Part shown: positions 7,688-17,655 of the stretch, in pieces | How positions within the stretch are numbered: the stretch's first letter is position 1 | Layout of the letters: the number at the start of each line of letters is the position of its first letter | DNA from: Oscillatoria sp. SIO1A7 | Lineage (GTDB): Bacteria; Cyanobacteriota; Cyanobacteriia; Cyanobacteriales; Laspinemataceae | Assembly (NCBI GenBank): GCA_010672965.1 | Contig: JAAHFN010000072.1 | Location: forward strand, 1 to 34,239 | Reading direction: 5' to 3' | Length of the DNA: 34,239 bases | Program-made: the position numbers and the translations under genes | The notes under the pieces: generated by a model | Seen by the model: the letters and a program-made list of their open reading frames with translations, nothing else | What the model was told of the DNA's origin: nothing | The model's database searches: none

Positions 7688-8467
7688 TTAAAAAGACAAG
7701 TGGATCGCCCAAGAGCCAGCTAAGAGGATGAGATAGGTTACAACTCCAGCGAGAAACCAAGGAAAGCTGGTTTTATCCGGTTCGGGGAGTTCTTCTTGAA
7801 AAATATTGAACAAAAGAGAACCGGCGAGAATCGCAAGGAGTATATCCGAGACCAATTCGTTGGCAGGTTCGGCAAATATGTCTGCGGCCAAAGCGGCGGC
7901 TACAGTAGCAATTAAGGCATAGCGACCCCAATTCTGGAAGTGACGGGAATGCTTCTCTACAAGGGCGCGATCGACCGAGAGCAAATGAAGCCCCATTGCC
8001 AGTACATAGAGAAAGACAAAAGGAAGCCCGCTCTCAAATTGCTCTGGCATCGCATAAATGAGGAGAAAATTGTAGATGCAGGTAAACCCTAGCTGGATGA
8101 AGAAAATCAAGCTCTCATAGGAGTTATTTTCTCGTTTGGCTTTCCAAGCTAGACGCTGCAACCCGTAGAAAACTAGGAAGCCGATTAAGGCAAGCAGATG
8201 AATCGGCGCTCCTAGGACTTCGGCTCCTTCTTCTAGTTCTGGCAATAAATGCATGAACACATAAGCGATCGCCATTCCCCCGCTCATAGATGCGGCAATT
8301 TTTTCCGAGCGATACAGAAAGCGATGGAGGCGATCGTGCCAGATATGAATGGCAATAAAGCCCAGGGCCACCAAGAAGGTAAGCTCGATAATCTGGGTTT
8401 TATTTAATTCCTCTGCACTGCCCTCAACTGCTGTAGCGATCGTTGCTAGCGATATCTCTGCAAACAT
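7688..8467 (-). CDS. Divergent ZIP-family-like integral membrane protein
   Basis: 259 residues with about eight hydrophobic helices. Three features recall ZIP metal transporters. One is a GGMAIAYVFMHLLPELEE helix (residues 63-80, H73, E77). The second is GLHLLSVDRAL (H161, D166), at the place of the metal-binding helix-4 histidine. The third is a late AGSLLFNIFQEELPE helix (215-229). The classical HNxPEG signature is absent, so metal transport is an inference. ZIP proteins move divalent cations (Zn, Fe, Mn) into the cytosol. Start ATG 8467 follows AAGGAG very closely (about 2-nt gap), an unusually tight spacing. It is transcribed alone, with a repeat array 60 bp upstream and a MITE fragment touching its stop. 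Confidence 0.6.
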   Translation of the reverse strand: MFAEISLATIATAVEGSAEELNKTQIIELTFLVALGFIAIHIWHDRLHRFLYRSEKIAASMSGGMAIAYVFMHLLPELEEGAEVLGAPIHLLALIGFLVFYGLQRLAWKAKRENNSYESLIFFIQLGFTCIYNFLLIYAMPEQFESGLPFVFLYVLAMGLHLLSVDRALVEKHSRHFQNWGRYALIATVAAALAADIFAEPANELVSDILLAILAGSLLFNIFQEELPEPDKTSFPWFLAGVVTYLILLAGSWAIHLSF

Positions 8468-8531
8468 GTCTCCTTCTTAGTTCGAGTCTAGTTCGAGGTT
8501 TTTTCTGTGAGCCTTGGCGCGATCGCCCAAG

Positions 8532-8725
8532 GGAAGTGTGGGAAGGGTCGGAAGTGTCGGAACTGTCGGAACTGTGGGAAGGGTGGGAAGGGTGGGAAGG
8601 GTGGGAACTGTGGGAAGGGTGGGAACTGTGGGAAGGGTGGGAAGGGTGGGAACTGTGGGAAGGGTGGGAGGAACCAAGGCATAAATTTTCTTCCCTCTCT
8701 CCCCTCTCTCCCCTCTCTCCCCCTT
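8532..8725. repeat. 9-bp tandem array (GTGGGAAGG type) plus an 8-bp CTCTCCCC array
   Basis: From 8532 to about 8669, units GTGGGAAGG, GTCGGAACT and GTGGGAACT alternate with period 9. At 8692-8725, CTCTCCCC repeats with period 8. A 9-bp stop-free unit leaves several frames open on both strands, producing spurious (PTL)n and (GKG)n ORFs. The array ends about 60 bp upstream of the ZIP-like gene. Confidence 0.85.
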
Positions 8726-8901
8726 TCAAGGGTATGTTTTTTAGATTTGGCACTTTTGAGGGGTACCCTTGAGGGTGTAGGGGCGATAGCATTCCCGAGA
8801 CAGTTTTTTTATTAAATAAAATTACTGCATTGGAATGCGCGGGCCCCAGAAACGTATGCCGCCTACCGATCTCTTCAAAAAAGAGGATTATAAAACAATA
8901 T

Positions 8902-9011
8902 AGGACTTACGCATTAACGCTATTGACGGGGCGATAGCAACGCTCTCCTTGGCGGTGCGCGGGGGGATTGCCCCTACAAAGCACCACACCTGGATATTTT
9001 GCGTAAGTCCT
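8902..9011. repeat. Inverted-repeat element, family C, copy 2
   Basis: AGGACTTACGCATT and TTTTGCGTAAGTCCT bracket about 80 bp containing a GGGCGATAGCA/GGGGATTGCCCC partial stem. It is followed after one base by the family D element. Confidence 0.75.
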
Positions 9012-9012
9012 A

Positions 9013-9226
9013 CAATACCTTCGCCAAAAGACAAAAACCCCTTATTTGTAAAGAGCGGCTCGGGAGCGAAACCCAAAAATGCCTGTTCGTCGGCCGACGC
9101 AAGATCCCCCCAACCCCCCTTTTGAATGGGGGCTAAGCTCTAAATCTCTCTCTTGCCCCCCTTAAGAAGCCTTAAGAAGGGGGGGTTGGGGGGATCTTGC
9201 GTTGGTAAAAATAGGCGAAGGTATTG
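9013..9226. repeat. Large palindromic element, family D, copy 1
   Basis: Outer ends CAATACCTTCGCC and GGCGAAGGTATTG are inverted repeats. Inside, AAGATCCCCCCAACCCCCC faces GGGGGTTGGGGGGATCTT, with a loop CTAAGCTCTAAATCTCTCTC that recurs exactly in copy 2 (26601-26801). It is about 214 bp and non-coding. Confidence 0.75.
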
Positions 9227-9829
9227 TAAAAAACATACCCTTGAAAGCTCTCCCCCCCTACCGCGACACCCTAAATCAGGGAAGCTTACCACAATATACA
9301 GCGATCGTCAATGACTGCTACCCTTCGGCTAGCTTTACAAGCACTGACAGCGGAGGCATCGAAAATCAACCCGTTTCATTAAGATTTATAACTAGCGCAC
9401 CCGGTCAGAAATAAAGCTAATATGCGTGACGCTACTGCTTCGGCAAGCATTCTGGCAAGAACTCTTATATATATGTATAAACCTCGGTTCAGCCTCGACT
9501 CTCTTGGCGATGAGGGAGCGATCGCGGGCGCTCAAATGCTCTCGTTAAGTTATTTAACTGGCCTGCTAACTTGCCCGAGGGAGCGATCGTACTGCATCCA
9601 AAGCACTCAGCACTCAGCACTCAGCACTCGGCAGCACTCTCGCCTATTTGCTAAAAGCTGGCAAAGCACTCAGCACTCTCGCCTAAAAATATTTCACTGG
9701 CTGCCCGCCCTTGTAAGCTATGAATGCCCGATGCTCGATCTGTAGGGTGTAGGGTGTAGGCAAGGAGACCGCAACGATCGGGCTCAGGAGAGGGAGGGTG
9801 GGGAGAGGGGAGAGAAAATTTTGCCTGCG

Positions 9830-10066
9830 TTCTTCCCAGACAAGCGACCCTTCCGACACTTCCCCCTCTGTGCCCTAAACCCTACACCCTACACCCTACA
9901 CCCTAATTTTTAGCGTCTTCCCACCCTTCCGACACTTCCCCCTCTGTGCCCTAAACCCTACACCCTAAACCCTACACCCTAATTTTTAGCGTCTTCCCAC
10001 ACTTCCCACACTTCCCGCCCTTCCCCCTCTGTGCCCTACACCCTACACCCTAATTTTTAGCCCGAT
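9830..10066. repeat. Composite higher-order tandem repeat
   Basis: Three successive blocks share the order: CACTTCCC-type 9-mers, CCCCCTCTGTGCCCTA, CCCTACA/CCCTAAA heptads, CCTAATTTTTAGC. Blocks end near 9912, 9988 and 10059. Unit copy number inside each block differs. Expansion is therefore visible at two scales: heptad/nonamer, and blocks of about 75 bp. Confidence 0.8.
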
Positions 10067-10154
10067 GCCCGATGCCCAATCCCTCAGATTCTTATAAAAA
10101 AAAATAATAAGCTCTCGATCGTGGGTTGATAATATAGTAGAAATGGTAGAAGAT

Positions 10155-10310
10155 AAGGCAATAACGAGGTGTCCTGCCCGGTTGCTCAACTCCACTTCGA
10201 GAAGAAGGGAGCGAGGGTTCCAAGGGAGCCTCTCGTTCTGAGATAGGCTCGCCGCTATGTCGTTAACTACGCTTGGAGGAGGATAGGATACCGCTAATCG
10301 GAGTGGCCTT
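10155..10310. ncRNA. Weak candidate for a rod-like structured RNA
   Basis: AAGGC (10155-10159) can pair with GCCTT (10306-10310), and GGTGTCCT (10168-10175) with AGGATACC (10285-10292, one G-U). A terminal GAGCCT/AGGCTC hairpin lies in the 10218-10250 area. The sequence is unique in this window, unlike its surroundings. A long rod with internal loops is the shape of 6S-like RNAs, but no diagnostic sequence is recognised and there is no U-rich terminator. Confidence 0.2.
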
Positions 10311-10757
10311 AAGAATACAGAGTCAGCAAGTTACTATAATGAGGCTGACTAGGAGCGATCGCTTCGGGCATCGATTGGGAGTACAATTGAATCTCATATC
10401 TTGTATCCAATCTCACAGTTGGGCAGCTCTTATGCCCCTACAGTGAGTTTGGCGTGGCTCTACTCAAGAGGAGATGTCCCGGAGACCTTCCAACCGCGCC
10501 CAAATGCGCCCAAATGCGCCCAACTGCGCGGCGTCGATCGCATATCAATTTCGATTCGAGCCACAACTTCAACAGGGAAGCGGTGGCAATAGGGCAAAAT
10601 GCTACTAAATGCAAATTTCCCTACTGCCAGTGTAAGGAGCCCCAGTGCAAGGAGCAGCCCTAGAGATGCTTTCCTGGCCGAGCGCGATCGCTACCGCTAA
10701 AAAAGCGATAGGAGAGTAGCGGCATTGTTGTAAATTGCTTTGACAGGTATATTAGCT

Positions 10758-11144
10758 ATGGCAAAAAATTCCAAGACTCCCCTTAAAGGAAATGCTCTAC
10801 TTAAGAAAATAGATAAACTAAAACAAAAAGACAAGACCAGGCGAGAAATTGCCAAAGAATGTGGCTATTTCACAGACAACGACAACGAGGACGAGACTCG
10901 GGTTAATCTGACCGATTTCTACGAAGCAGTGCTGGCAGCACGGGGCATTGACCTAAACAATGACAACTCTGATGGACGAGGCCGAGACCTAGAATATCGG
11001 GTCACCACCCATAAAAACGGTCAAATCGTCATTGGGGCGAGCTACACGGAAAAAATGGGCTTGAAGCCCGGCGATGAATTTGAAATTAAGCTAGGCTCCA
11101 AGCACATACACCTTAAAATCATCGACAAAGACGATAAGGTGTAG
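10758..11144 (+). CDS. abrB: cyAbrB-family transcriptional regulator
   Basis: 128 residues from ATG 10758. A TTG 18 nt upstream would extend it, but the family starts at MAxN/MAEx-like residues. The N-terminal half (KTRREIAKECGYF, then RVNLTDFYEAVLAARGIDL) and C-terminal AbrB-like half (YRVTTHKNGQIVIGASYTEK, MGLKPGDEFEIKLG, KHIHL) match cyanobacterial AbrB proteins. These carry the swapped-hairpin DNA-binding fold at the C-terminus, opposite to Bacillus AbrB. Family members act as dimers or higher oligomers on chromosomal DNA and control carbon/nitrogen balance, hydrogenase and redox genes. The gene stands alone between repeat-rich regions, with a long leader of over 400 nt of non-repetitive sequence upstream. 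A family C palindrome begins 44 nt after the stop and could help terminate transcription. Confidence 0.92.
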   Translation: MAKNSKTPLKGNALLKKIDKLKQKDKTRREIAKECGYFTDNDNEDETRVNLTDFYEAVLAARGIDLNNDNSDGRGRDLEYRVTTHKNGQIVIGASYTEKMGLKPGDEFEIKLGSKHIHLKIIDKDDKV

Positions 11145-11187
11145 GCGACTAAAAAAAAGCCTTCTTGATTTATCGCCTCTTTGGGAC

Positions 11188-11273
11188 AGGACTTACGCAA
11201 ATTTTAGTTTGGAAAACTATATAGAGTCTGGTGGGCGTTGCTCGTCCTAGGAATAGATTCTGCGCGTAAGTCC
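11188..11273. repeat. Inverted-repeat element, family C, copy 3
   Basis: AGGACTTACGCAAATTTTAG and TGCGCGTAAGTCC bracket about 60 bp. It lies just downstream of cyAbrB. Confidence 0.7.
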
Positions 11274-11987
11274 AGTGGGAAAATGACAGAGACTAAGAAT
11301 CCGTTTCTGTCAGCTTTCAAGAGCCAAGAGCGTTTTTTCCGTCGCAGGACTTATATCAAGTCCAGTCAAATACCCACAAAAAAAACTTGAAATCTCCCGT
11401 AGGACGGGCGTCCAGCTTAAAATTGTGGCAAACTACCTCAATAGCCCCCCAATTTATCGGGGGGTTCGGGGGATAGGTGCGCTGTCGCGGATCGAACCCA
11501 CAATTTTAACCGTCGCCAAGCCAGTAGGACGGGCGTCCCGCCTGTCCCAAGGAGCGGGAGGGACTTTTCGCTGGTCCCGTCCTACGCAGAAGCTTTTTTT
11601 GGGCATTCAAACCGACATAATATTACGCTTTCTTAAAGGGATCGTATGGCTGTGTCGGCTCAAAGCGCAAAAAATATATGTATGTAGCGAAGAACTGCGC
11701 GGTCCGCCTGTTATGAATAGCTTCTTTGCATAAGTCCTCAATCGTTCGGATTGGAATCGGCAAAGCACCGATGCAATGAGAGCGAATATTTAAGACAATC
11801 GCCTCCCCAAGAAAGGTTGGAGAGGCGATCGCTTCTTTGCGCGTAAAAAAGCGTAAAGGACTTGGGGGCAATACCGATAAAGAGACGATCGCCCCCAACT
11901 AAAAATACAAGTCTAAAAATAAAAAGCGCGATCGCCCCTACGCTCTCTAGTTGCGATCGCTTATTTCCGCGTCAAAAGATATAAATC
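11274..11987. other. Gene-free repeat region
   Basis: No supported CDS. Visible are a family B-like end (ATATCAAGTCCAGTCAAAT, 11350), a C-run/G-run hairpin (CCCCCCAATTTATCGGGGGG, 11445-11464), an inverted repeat GTAGGACGGG/CCCGTCCTAC (11524-11585, 62 bp), and HIP1-rich sequence at 11820-11960. An ORF at 11425-11733 is assembled from these pieces. Confidence 0.6.
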
Positions 11988-12287
11988 CTAACTGGATTTG
12001 CTGATCAGGCTGAAATGTCCCCAGAAGTCCACATACCGAACCTTGGAATTTCCCGGCAATCTCAACTGGCCCAGCCCCACAGACTTTTGAGCTACTACTT
12101 TCAGTTCTTGTGGATATCGCGGCTGTGGATCGTTCGCTAGCCAAATCGGCGGCACCATAGTGGAGTCATATTCGGAGATTGTATCGAAAACCCCGGGGCG
12201 CTCCTTCAGTTCCACTTTCTGTCCGGCTCGGTATTCAATTGCTTCTTCTAGGTCTAAATCCTTATGAAATCTTATTTTCACCCCCAC
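11988..12287 (-). CDS. Small conserved-looking protein of unknown function
   Basis: 99 residues starting at GTG 12287 (MGVKIRFHKDLDLEEAIEYR). The start is supported by a textbook AGGAGG 7 nt upstream. The protein is soluble, with no membrane or signal segment. The middle contains VPPIWLANDPQPRYPQELKV and the C-terminus KVRYVDFWGHFSLI, which looks like a small beta-rich domain. I do not recognise the family. It stands alone; the next gene upstream on this strand (DedA) ends over 400 nt away behind a probable terminator. No operon partner suggests a role. Confidence 0.6.
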   Translation of the reverse strand: MGVKIRFHKDLDLEEAIEYRAGQKVELKERPGVFDTISEYDSTMVPPIWLANDPQPRYPQELKVVAQKSVGLGQLRLPGNSKVRYVDFWGHFSLISKSS

Positions 12288-12294
12288 TGAACGT

Positions 12295-12300
12295 CCTCCT
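12295..12300 (-). promoter_or_regulatory. Strong Shine-Dalgarno deciding a GTG start
   Basis: AGGAGG on the minus strand, 7 nt before GTG 12287. It is one of the best ribosome binding sites in the window and fixes the start of the 99-residue protein. Confidence 0.75.
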
Positions 12301-12445
12301 TTACTGTTTTTGCCCTTATAATTCCAGCTTACCCCCTATGTCACAATTTGGGCATAATTGATAAAAAAAGTTACAAAAATGACATAAATCTTGAATAAAA
12401 TCAGTATATATTCCTATCCCTAGAAGCCCCCCTCGATCCCATAGA

Positions 12446-12493
12446 CCAAAAAGCGATGCCCTCCAGACAGGGACGACTCGATCTGGAGGGCAT
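12446..12493 (-). terminator. Probable rho-independent terminator downstream of dedA
   Basis: Minus strand: ATGCCCTCCAGA (12493-12482) and TCTGGAGGGCAT (12467-12456) form a perfect 12-bp stem with a 14-nt loop, followed by CGCTTTTTGG. There is no T-run on the plus-strand side, so it is oriented to end transcripts from the dedA direction about 230 nt after that stop. Confidence 0.55.
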
Positions 12494-12575
12494 TGCCTTC
12501 TCGTTGCTTGACTTGCGCGATCGCAGCTCTAGAGAACTGGCAAACAAATTTTTATGAATAGCGATTTTCCCCTAG

Positions 12576-12629
12576 TTCTGCGATCCCCGTTCTGCGATCC
12601 CCGTTCTGCGATCCCCGTTCTGCGATCCC
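12576..12629. repeat. 14-bp tandem repeat, about 3.8 copies
   Basis: TTCTGCGATCCCCG repeated head to tail without spacers, downstream of dedA. The units are identical, implying recent expansion. It is not a CRISPR because there are no spacers. Confidence 0.85.
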
Positions 12630-12725
12630 TAATTAAACTCCTAAATTAGTCCCAGATACGACCGTAGGCAATTATACTTACTATCTAGACTTATAAATGA
12701 GCCTAATAGATCTGCCTCTTGCGGT

Positions 12726-13367
12726 TTAATTTTCCCGCCTTATTTTATTGGCCTTGTGTTCTCGATACAGATGAAGCAGAGATGTGGTACAAGAGGTGGC
12801 AACGATCGACAAAATGATTGGTAATAAATACTTATCGATATCCTCGCCAATAACATTACCTAGGGAGTATCCCAGTAGGGGAACGCCAAACCCCCAAATC
12901 AAAGCGCCCATAACGTTGTAGGCCAGGAATTGGCGGTAATTCATAGTGGCGATCCCGGCGACAATAGAGCCAAATGTCCGAATGATGGGCAGGAAGCGGG
13001 CCATTAAGATAGTTTCTTTTCCATGTCTTTCATAAAAATTATGGGCAGTTAGCAAATGTTTTTTGTGAAAGAGCCACGAATCTTCCTTTGTAAATAATTT
13101 GCGACCGAATCGGGCTCCGGTAGTATAGCCTAAATTGTTGCCCAGCACGGCGCAGACAAATACGCCCATTGTCAGCAACCCTATATTAAAGAAGCCTTGG
13201 GAGGCGAAAACTCCAGCAGTAAACAGCATGCTGTTTCCCGGCAAGAAAACCCCTAAAAACAATCCAGTTTCGACAAAAACAATAATCCACACCCCAAAAT
13301 AGCCAAAGGTTTTGATGACTGCTGGCAAGTCGCTCAACAGGCGAATTAACTCTGGAATATCCGGCAT
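12726..13367 (-). CDS. DedA-family (VTT domain) integral membrane protein
   Basis: 213 residues with four to six hydrophobic segments, in the usual DedA range. Family hallmarks are ETGLFLGVFLPGNSMLF (33-49, re-entrant helix with acidic residue and LPG) and ARFLPIIRTFGSIVAG (123-138, the FxPxxRT motif with R130). DedA proteins act in the inner membrane. Several flip undecaprenyl phosphate or phosphatidylethanolamine and support envelope maintenance and proton-motive-force homeostasis; the substrate here cannot be assigned. ATG 13367 is preceded by AGGAG with an 8-nt spacer. It lies 75 nt downstream of exoD on the same strand, so the two may be co-transcribed as an envelope pair. Confidence 0.92.
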   Translation of the reverse strand: MPDIPELIRLLSDLPAVIKTFGYFGVWIIVFVETGLFLGVFLPGNSMLFTAGVFASQGFFNIGLLTMGVFVCAVLGNNLGYTTGARFGRKLFTKEDSWLFHKKHLLTAHNFYERHGKETILMARFLPIIRTFGSIVAGIATMNYRQFLAYNVMGALIWGFGVPLLGYSLGNVIGEDIDKYLLPIILSIVATSCTTSLLHLYREHKANKIRREN

Positions 13368-13442
13368 CGAGCAAACTCCTGGGTACTCATAGCTAGCGCT
13401 ATTTAAATTGTACCCTCACAATTTTGGCCGCTGCGAATGGAC

Positions 13443-14066
13443 TCATCGACCGAGCCACTGCTTAATCAGGTCAAGGAGGCTAGAGCCGCCAAACCAAACG
13501 GCAATCAAAATCGAGCTGGATAGGGCCAAGGCTGCCAAGCAAATAACCAAACCGACGACGCTGATGGCCCCATCATCATCTAGGAGGCCAAAGCCGGTAA
13601 CAAAAATACCGATCGCCGGTAAGGTATTCGTGCCGGGAATGGGAATCATCATTGAAATAGACATTAGAGCGATCGCCACTCCAATAATGACGCGACCGGC
13701 GAAACTGGTACAGACAAAACTCAGCCTGGGTTTGCAGATTGTCTCCAGGCGCTGCAACCAGGGAATCCCCTTAGTCAAAAAACCTTGTATAGTTTTCAAC
13801 TCCAGAGGACGCTTTGCCAGTCTTTGCGGCAGCAAAGGAGTTTTGGCACCCATCGCCAGTTGCACCGCCAAGACAAACATGACGATCCCAAAAGGAATCG
13901 AGTAACCTGGCGCTGGTACTGGCAGAGCTGAAGGCAAAGACAGCAGCACTAACAAAAAACCAAAAGTCCGCTCCCCAGAGAGTTCGAGAATATCGCTAAG
14001 AGTTACTTTGCTGGGGCGTTCTTCTTCAAAAAAATAATGCTGTAATTCAGTGGATAGTTTATTCAC
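13443..14066 (-). CDS. ExoD-family exopolysaccharide synthesis protein
   Basis: 207 residues, usual for ExoD. N-terminal cytosolic segment (LSDILELSGERTFGFLLVLLS), then SLPSALPVPAPGYSIPFGIV, and later helices including MMIPIPGTNTLPAIGIFVTG, all typical of the family. ExoD proteins are multi-pass inner-membrane proteins first linked to exopolysaccharide production and symbiosis in rhizobia. Their biochemical role is unsettled. The start is GTG 14066 (MNKLSTELQHYFF) with no good Shine-Dalgarno. It is the upstream partner of dedA (75-nt gap). Confidence 0.88.
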   Translation of the reverse strand: MNKLSTELQHYFFEEERPSKVTLSDILELSGERTFGFLLVLLSLPSALPVPAPGYSIPFGIVMFVLAVQLAMGAKTPLLPQRLAKRPLELKTIQGFLTKGIPWLQRLETICKPRLSFVCTSFAGRVIIGVAIALMSISMMIPIPGTNTLPAIGIFVTGFGLLDDDGAISVVGLVICLAALALSSSILIAVWFGGSSLLDLIKQWLGR

Positions 14067-14141
14067 GGCAATAAAAAAAGCGGAGCGGTCAGCTCGATGG
14101 CGGTCAGCAGTCAGCTCTCAGCGGTTAGCCAAGCCAGAAAA

Positions 14142-14284
14142 GGGAGCATTTCAATTTCGTAAACTGCCGCCTGACGCCGCAGCAGCGCCTGTAGGCGTAA
14201 GCCCCGCCTCCGAAAAGCGGCTGGCGCGGCTACACAAACTCTCGCCCGGAGCGGGCAACAAGAATGCAAAAGTGAAATGCTCCC
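14142..14284. repeat. Inverted-repeat element with GGGAGCATTTCA ends
   Basis: GGGAGCATTTCA (14142-14153) and TGAAATGCTCCC (14273-14284) are perfect inverted repeats. Inside lies a second palindrome (GGCGTAAGCCCC/CGCGGCTACAC pieces) that also contributed the in-frame insert at 4901-4988 in the TPR gene. It is a composite of two repeat types. Confidence 0.65.
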
Positions 14285-14663
14285 CCAGAAAAGCGATCGC
14301 GGGTTCCAGTGGATTGGCAAGCCTAAAATGGTTCGTAACTGTAGGGTTGGGCTCTATCGACAATATGCAAAAGAGCTACGCTTGCGATCCATGCATAAGC
14401 TGACCGCTGACAGCTAACCGCTTACTGCTATCTATATCGCTCAAAAGCCGATCGCTGCTTGCAAGGGCAGCGGTCGGCTCGGCAGAATTAGCTTTTAGCT
14501 GTAAGGCGTTACCTATGGTTTAGGGTTTGGGTTATAGGGTAGGGTCTTGACCAAGGGGCTTTTTAGTAACATTGACTTTCCCTAGATCTTTCCCAATTTG
14601 AAATCCGCCTGCTTTTCCAAGCGAATTCAAGAGAGTACAAAAAGAGCTAGACGTCTCTCTACG

Positions 14664-14687
14664 CCCTACACCCTACACCCTACACCT
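14664..14687. repeat. CCCTACA heptad array abutting the ahcY stop
   Basis: Three to four heptads ending 3 nt from the TAA stop (14691-14693) of the minus-strand ahcY gene. Confidence 0.75.
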
Positions 14688-14690
14688 AGA

Positions 14691-15968
<1,278 letters not shown>

Positions 15969-16103
15969 CTAATTTTGTCCTATATGCTTAGATCTTTTTA
16001 GCACAATATTTGCAAATCGTCAGCGAGTTGGGGATCGAGTTTTTAGTTTTGAGTTGTTATTTTTAAGTTGACAATTTTAATATTGCAACTTAAAAATAAC
16101 CCA

Positions 16104-16180
16104 TTTCCCCAGATTCCCCTCTCTCCCCACAGTCCCTTGGTCTCCCCAGACTCCCCCATTTCCCCACATTCCCCCATCTC
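16104..16180. repeat. Degenerate 9-bp array (GGGGAAATG/GGGGAGTCT) after a stop codon
   Basis: On the minus strand the array begins a few bases after the TAA stop at 16181-16183. Units such as GGGGGAATGT, GGGGAAATGG and GGGGAGTCTG follow for about 75 bp. Unit boundaries are imperfect. Confidence 0.7.
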
Positions 16181-17071
16181 TTATTGGGGAGCTTGGGGGC
16201 GATATCCATTTTGAAACCGCTGCCAAGCCGCTTTAACAGATGAGGGAGCGGGATGGGCAGCATCGTAGGCTAAAATAACATTTGTCAAATTGCGCTCGGG
16301 AGGAAGTATAATCTCGCCATTGCTAGCCAGGGCAATGGATGCGCCGCCATCGAGATTCATCGCTTCGTGACAGCCGAGGGCTTTCATCACTTCTGCCTCT
16401 TGTTGCAAAGTCAGAATAGAGAGAAAAGTTATTATAAAAAGCTTTTGGCCGTCGGCGGTAAATCCGGTAGCACTGCGATAGCTAGCTCCCAATACATTCG
16501 GATCTTTGAAACCCTCTACTTCCGGGTCGAGCCAAATTTCTCCTCCTTTCATCAGGCGAGGACCGCAGGTTAGAGAAAACCAATGTTCTCTCCATTCTGG
16601 CTTGCCATCAACGCGAGCAGTAATCATTTCCGGTCGATTGCCCGATCGCAGCCCCAGAGTGGTGCCAAAATTTTCCCATTGGCTGTATTTGAGGAAGCGA
16701 CCCTCGGAAACCATGTTGCCCATCACCCGCTTCTGAGCATCTTTGCTAAAAAAAGTGCCGTTGGCTATGACCGCAGCCGGATAGCGAGCAACCATGCTAT
16801 CGAAGGGTTCGTCCCCATTTTGCACTCGGTTGCTGTTGGCCTGACTGGCATTGTTGGCCAGACCGATCGCCATCAAGGTTTCCGAATCTGCAAGATCGAT
16901 GGTGGTTTGATAGAAGTTGGCACCGGCAGCTTGAGTTTTCTTTATTTGTACGGGTGCGGCACTGGCTCTTTTGGCGATCGCCAATCCCTTCGCTGCAACA
17001 GTACCAGCCAAAAATAAAAAGGAACGCCGCCCTAGTTTTTGGTTGCTCGGGAATTTTGATGAAGTCTGCAT
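16181..17071 (-). CDS. Tat-exported phosphodiester-glycosidase-family (NAGPA-like) protein
   Basis: 296 residues. The N-terminus has KLGRRSFLFLAGTVAAKGLA (12-31), a twin-arginine signal (R15, R16) ending near SAAPVQ, so the protein is exported folded to the periplasm or thylakoid lumen. The mature domain shows NGTFFSKD, GLRSGNRPEM, LTCGPRLMKGGE and MNLDGGASIAL (238-248), the NLDGG motif typical of the NAGPA/phosphodiester glycosidase superfamily. Family members cleave glycosyl phosphodiesters or bind related glycopolymers; the substrate is unknown here. ATG 17071 is the only start that keeps the complete Tat signal. It is transcribed alone, and a degenerate 9-mer array follows the stop directly. 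Confidence 0.85.
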   Translation of the reverse strand: MQTSSKFPSNQKLGRRSFLFLAGTVAAKGLAIAKRASAAPVQIKKTQAAGANFYQTTIDLADSETLMAIGLANNASQANSNRVQNGDEPFDSMVARYPAAVIANGTFFSKDAQKRVMGNMVSEGRFLKYSQWENFGTTLGLRSGNRPEMITARVDGKPEWREHWFSLTCGPRLMKGGEIWLDPEVEGFKDPNVLGASYRSATGFTADGQKLFIITFLSILTLQQEAEVMKALGCHEAMNLDGGASIALASNGEIILPPERNLTNVILAYDAAHPAPSSVKAAWQRFQNGYRPQAPQ

Positions 17072-17517
17072 GGCACGGAGCGTGAAATTTGTTCTTGGTT
17101 AGCTTGCGCTTGCAGATAATGACTCTTTGCCATTATGGGAAGTGCCATTATGCGATCGCCTTTGCCTTCATTTTCGCGCTCTGTTACGTTTTGCTAAAAA
17201 ACATTTCAAAACAGCAACAACCTCTAATTTTCCATTGAATGCAAGGCAAGATATACCTAAGCAAAAGTAAATAAACCCTACTTATTTCAAAAACGAAGAC
17301 AATGGAAAAGGCTGAGGTGATTTTTGGGAAAAAGTACCAGAATATCGGAGCGCTTCGGCCCCCTCCCCTCCTGCGGGCGGTGTGGGTGGGTGGAGGGGGA
17401 GCGGTATTTTCTTTCCCAGAAGTCTCCTTACATATATGCAGCCCAAGCCTACAGTTTCATTGGGGATAGTATCCCTTCCCTAGATGGGGGGAGGGATAAC
17501 TTATAATAAAAGCTTTA

Positions 17518-17655
17518 TATAGCATTTCTCAAATGAATGTACCGAAGGAAACGTAGGGGCGACAGCATCCCCGAGATAGTCTCGGCCGTAGAACAGTAAC
17601 CTCCGTAATGGGATGCTTCGCCCAGACACCTCACATACATTTGAGAAACGCTATA
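17518..17655. repeat. MITE-like element, family A, copy 6
   Basis: 138 bp, one of the cleanest copies. Left end TATAGCATTTCTCAAATGAA, right end ACATTTGAGAAACGCTATA, core GTAGGGGCGACAGCATCCCC facing AATGGGATGCTTCGCCCAGA, with an inner CGAGATAGTCTCGG hairpin. Confidence 0.85.

Larger units (their letters stand above)
9227..10757. other. 1.5-kb gene-free region: arrays and a unique foldable stretch
   Basis: No supported CDS. A 70-codon ORF at 9202-9414 starts inside a repeat and is not recognisable. GCACTCA heptads lie at 9602-9630 and GGGTGTA units near 9743-9760. The composite array 9830-10066 and the foldable segment 10155-10310 are listed separately. A GCGCCCAAAT triplet repeat lies at 10496-10525. 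TATAAT at 10335-10340 is a possible -10 box without a clear -35. The last 400 nt are probably the cyAbrB upstream region. Confidence 0.55.
14067..14690. other. Gene-free region with nested repeats
   Basis: No supported CDS. It holds CAGCAGTCAGCTCTCAGCGG heptads (14095-14125), an inverted-repeat element (14142-14284), more AGCTGACCGCT heptads (14397-14427), TAGGGTTTGGGTTATAGGGT (14520-14540), and CCCTACA heptads ending beside the ahcY stop. A minus-strand CTCTTTTT near 14645 might contribute to ahcY termination. Confidence 0.6.

Noticed and set aside
8477-8815. Several ORFs on both strands encoding (PTL)n, (FPP)n, (GKG)n or (WEG)n
   Set aside because: All are frames through the 9-bp tandem array. 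A stop-free unit of nine bases leaves frames open without coding.
9202-9414. 70-residue ORF as a small gene
   Set aside because: It begins inside the family D element, has no ribosome binding site and no recognisable domain.
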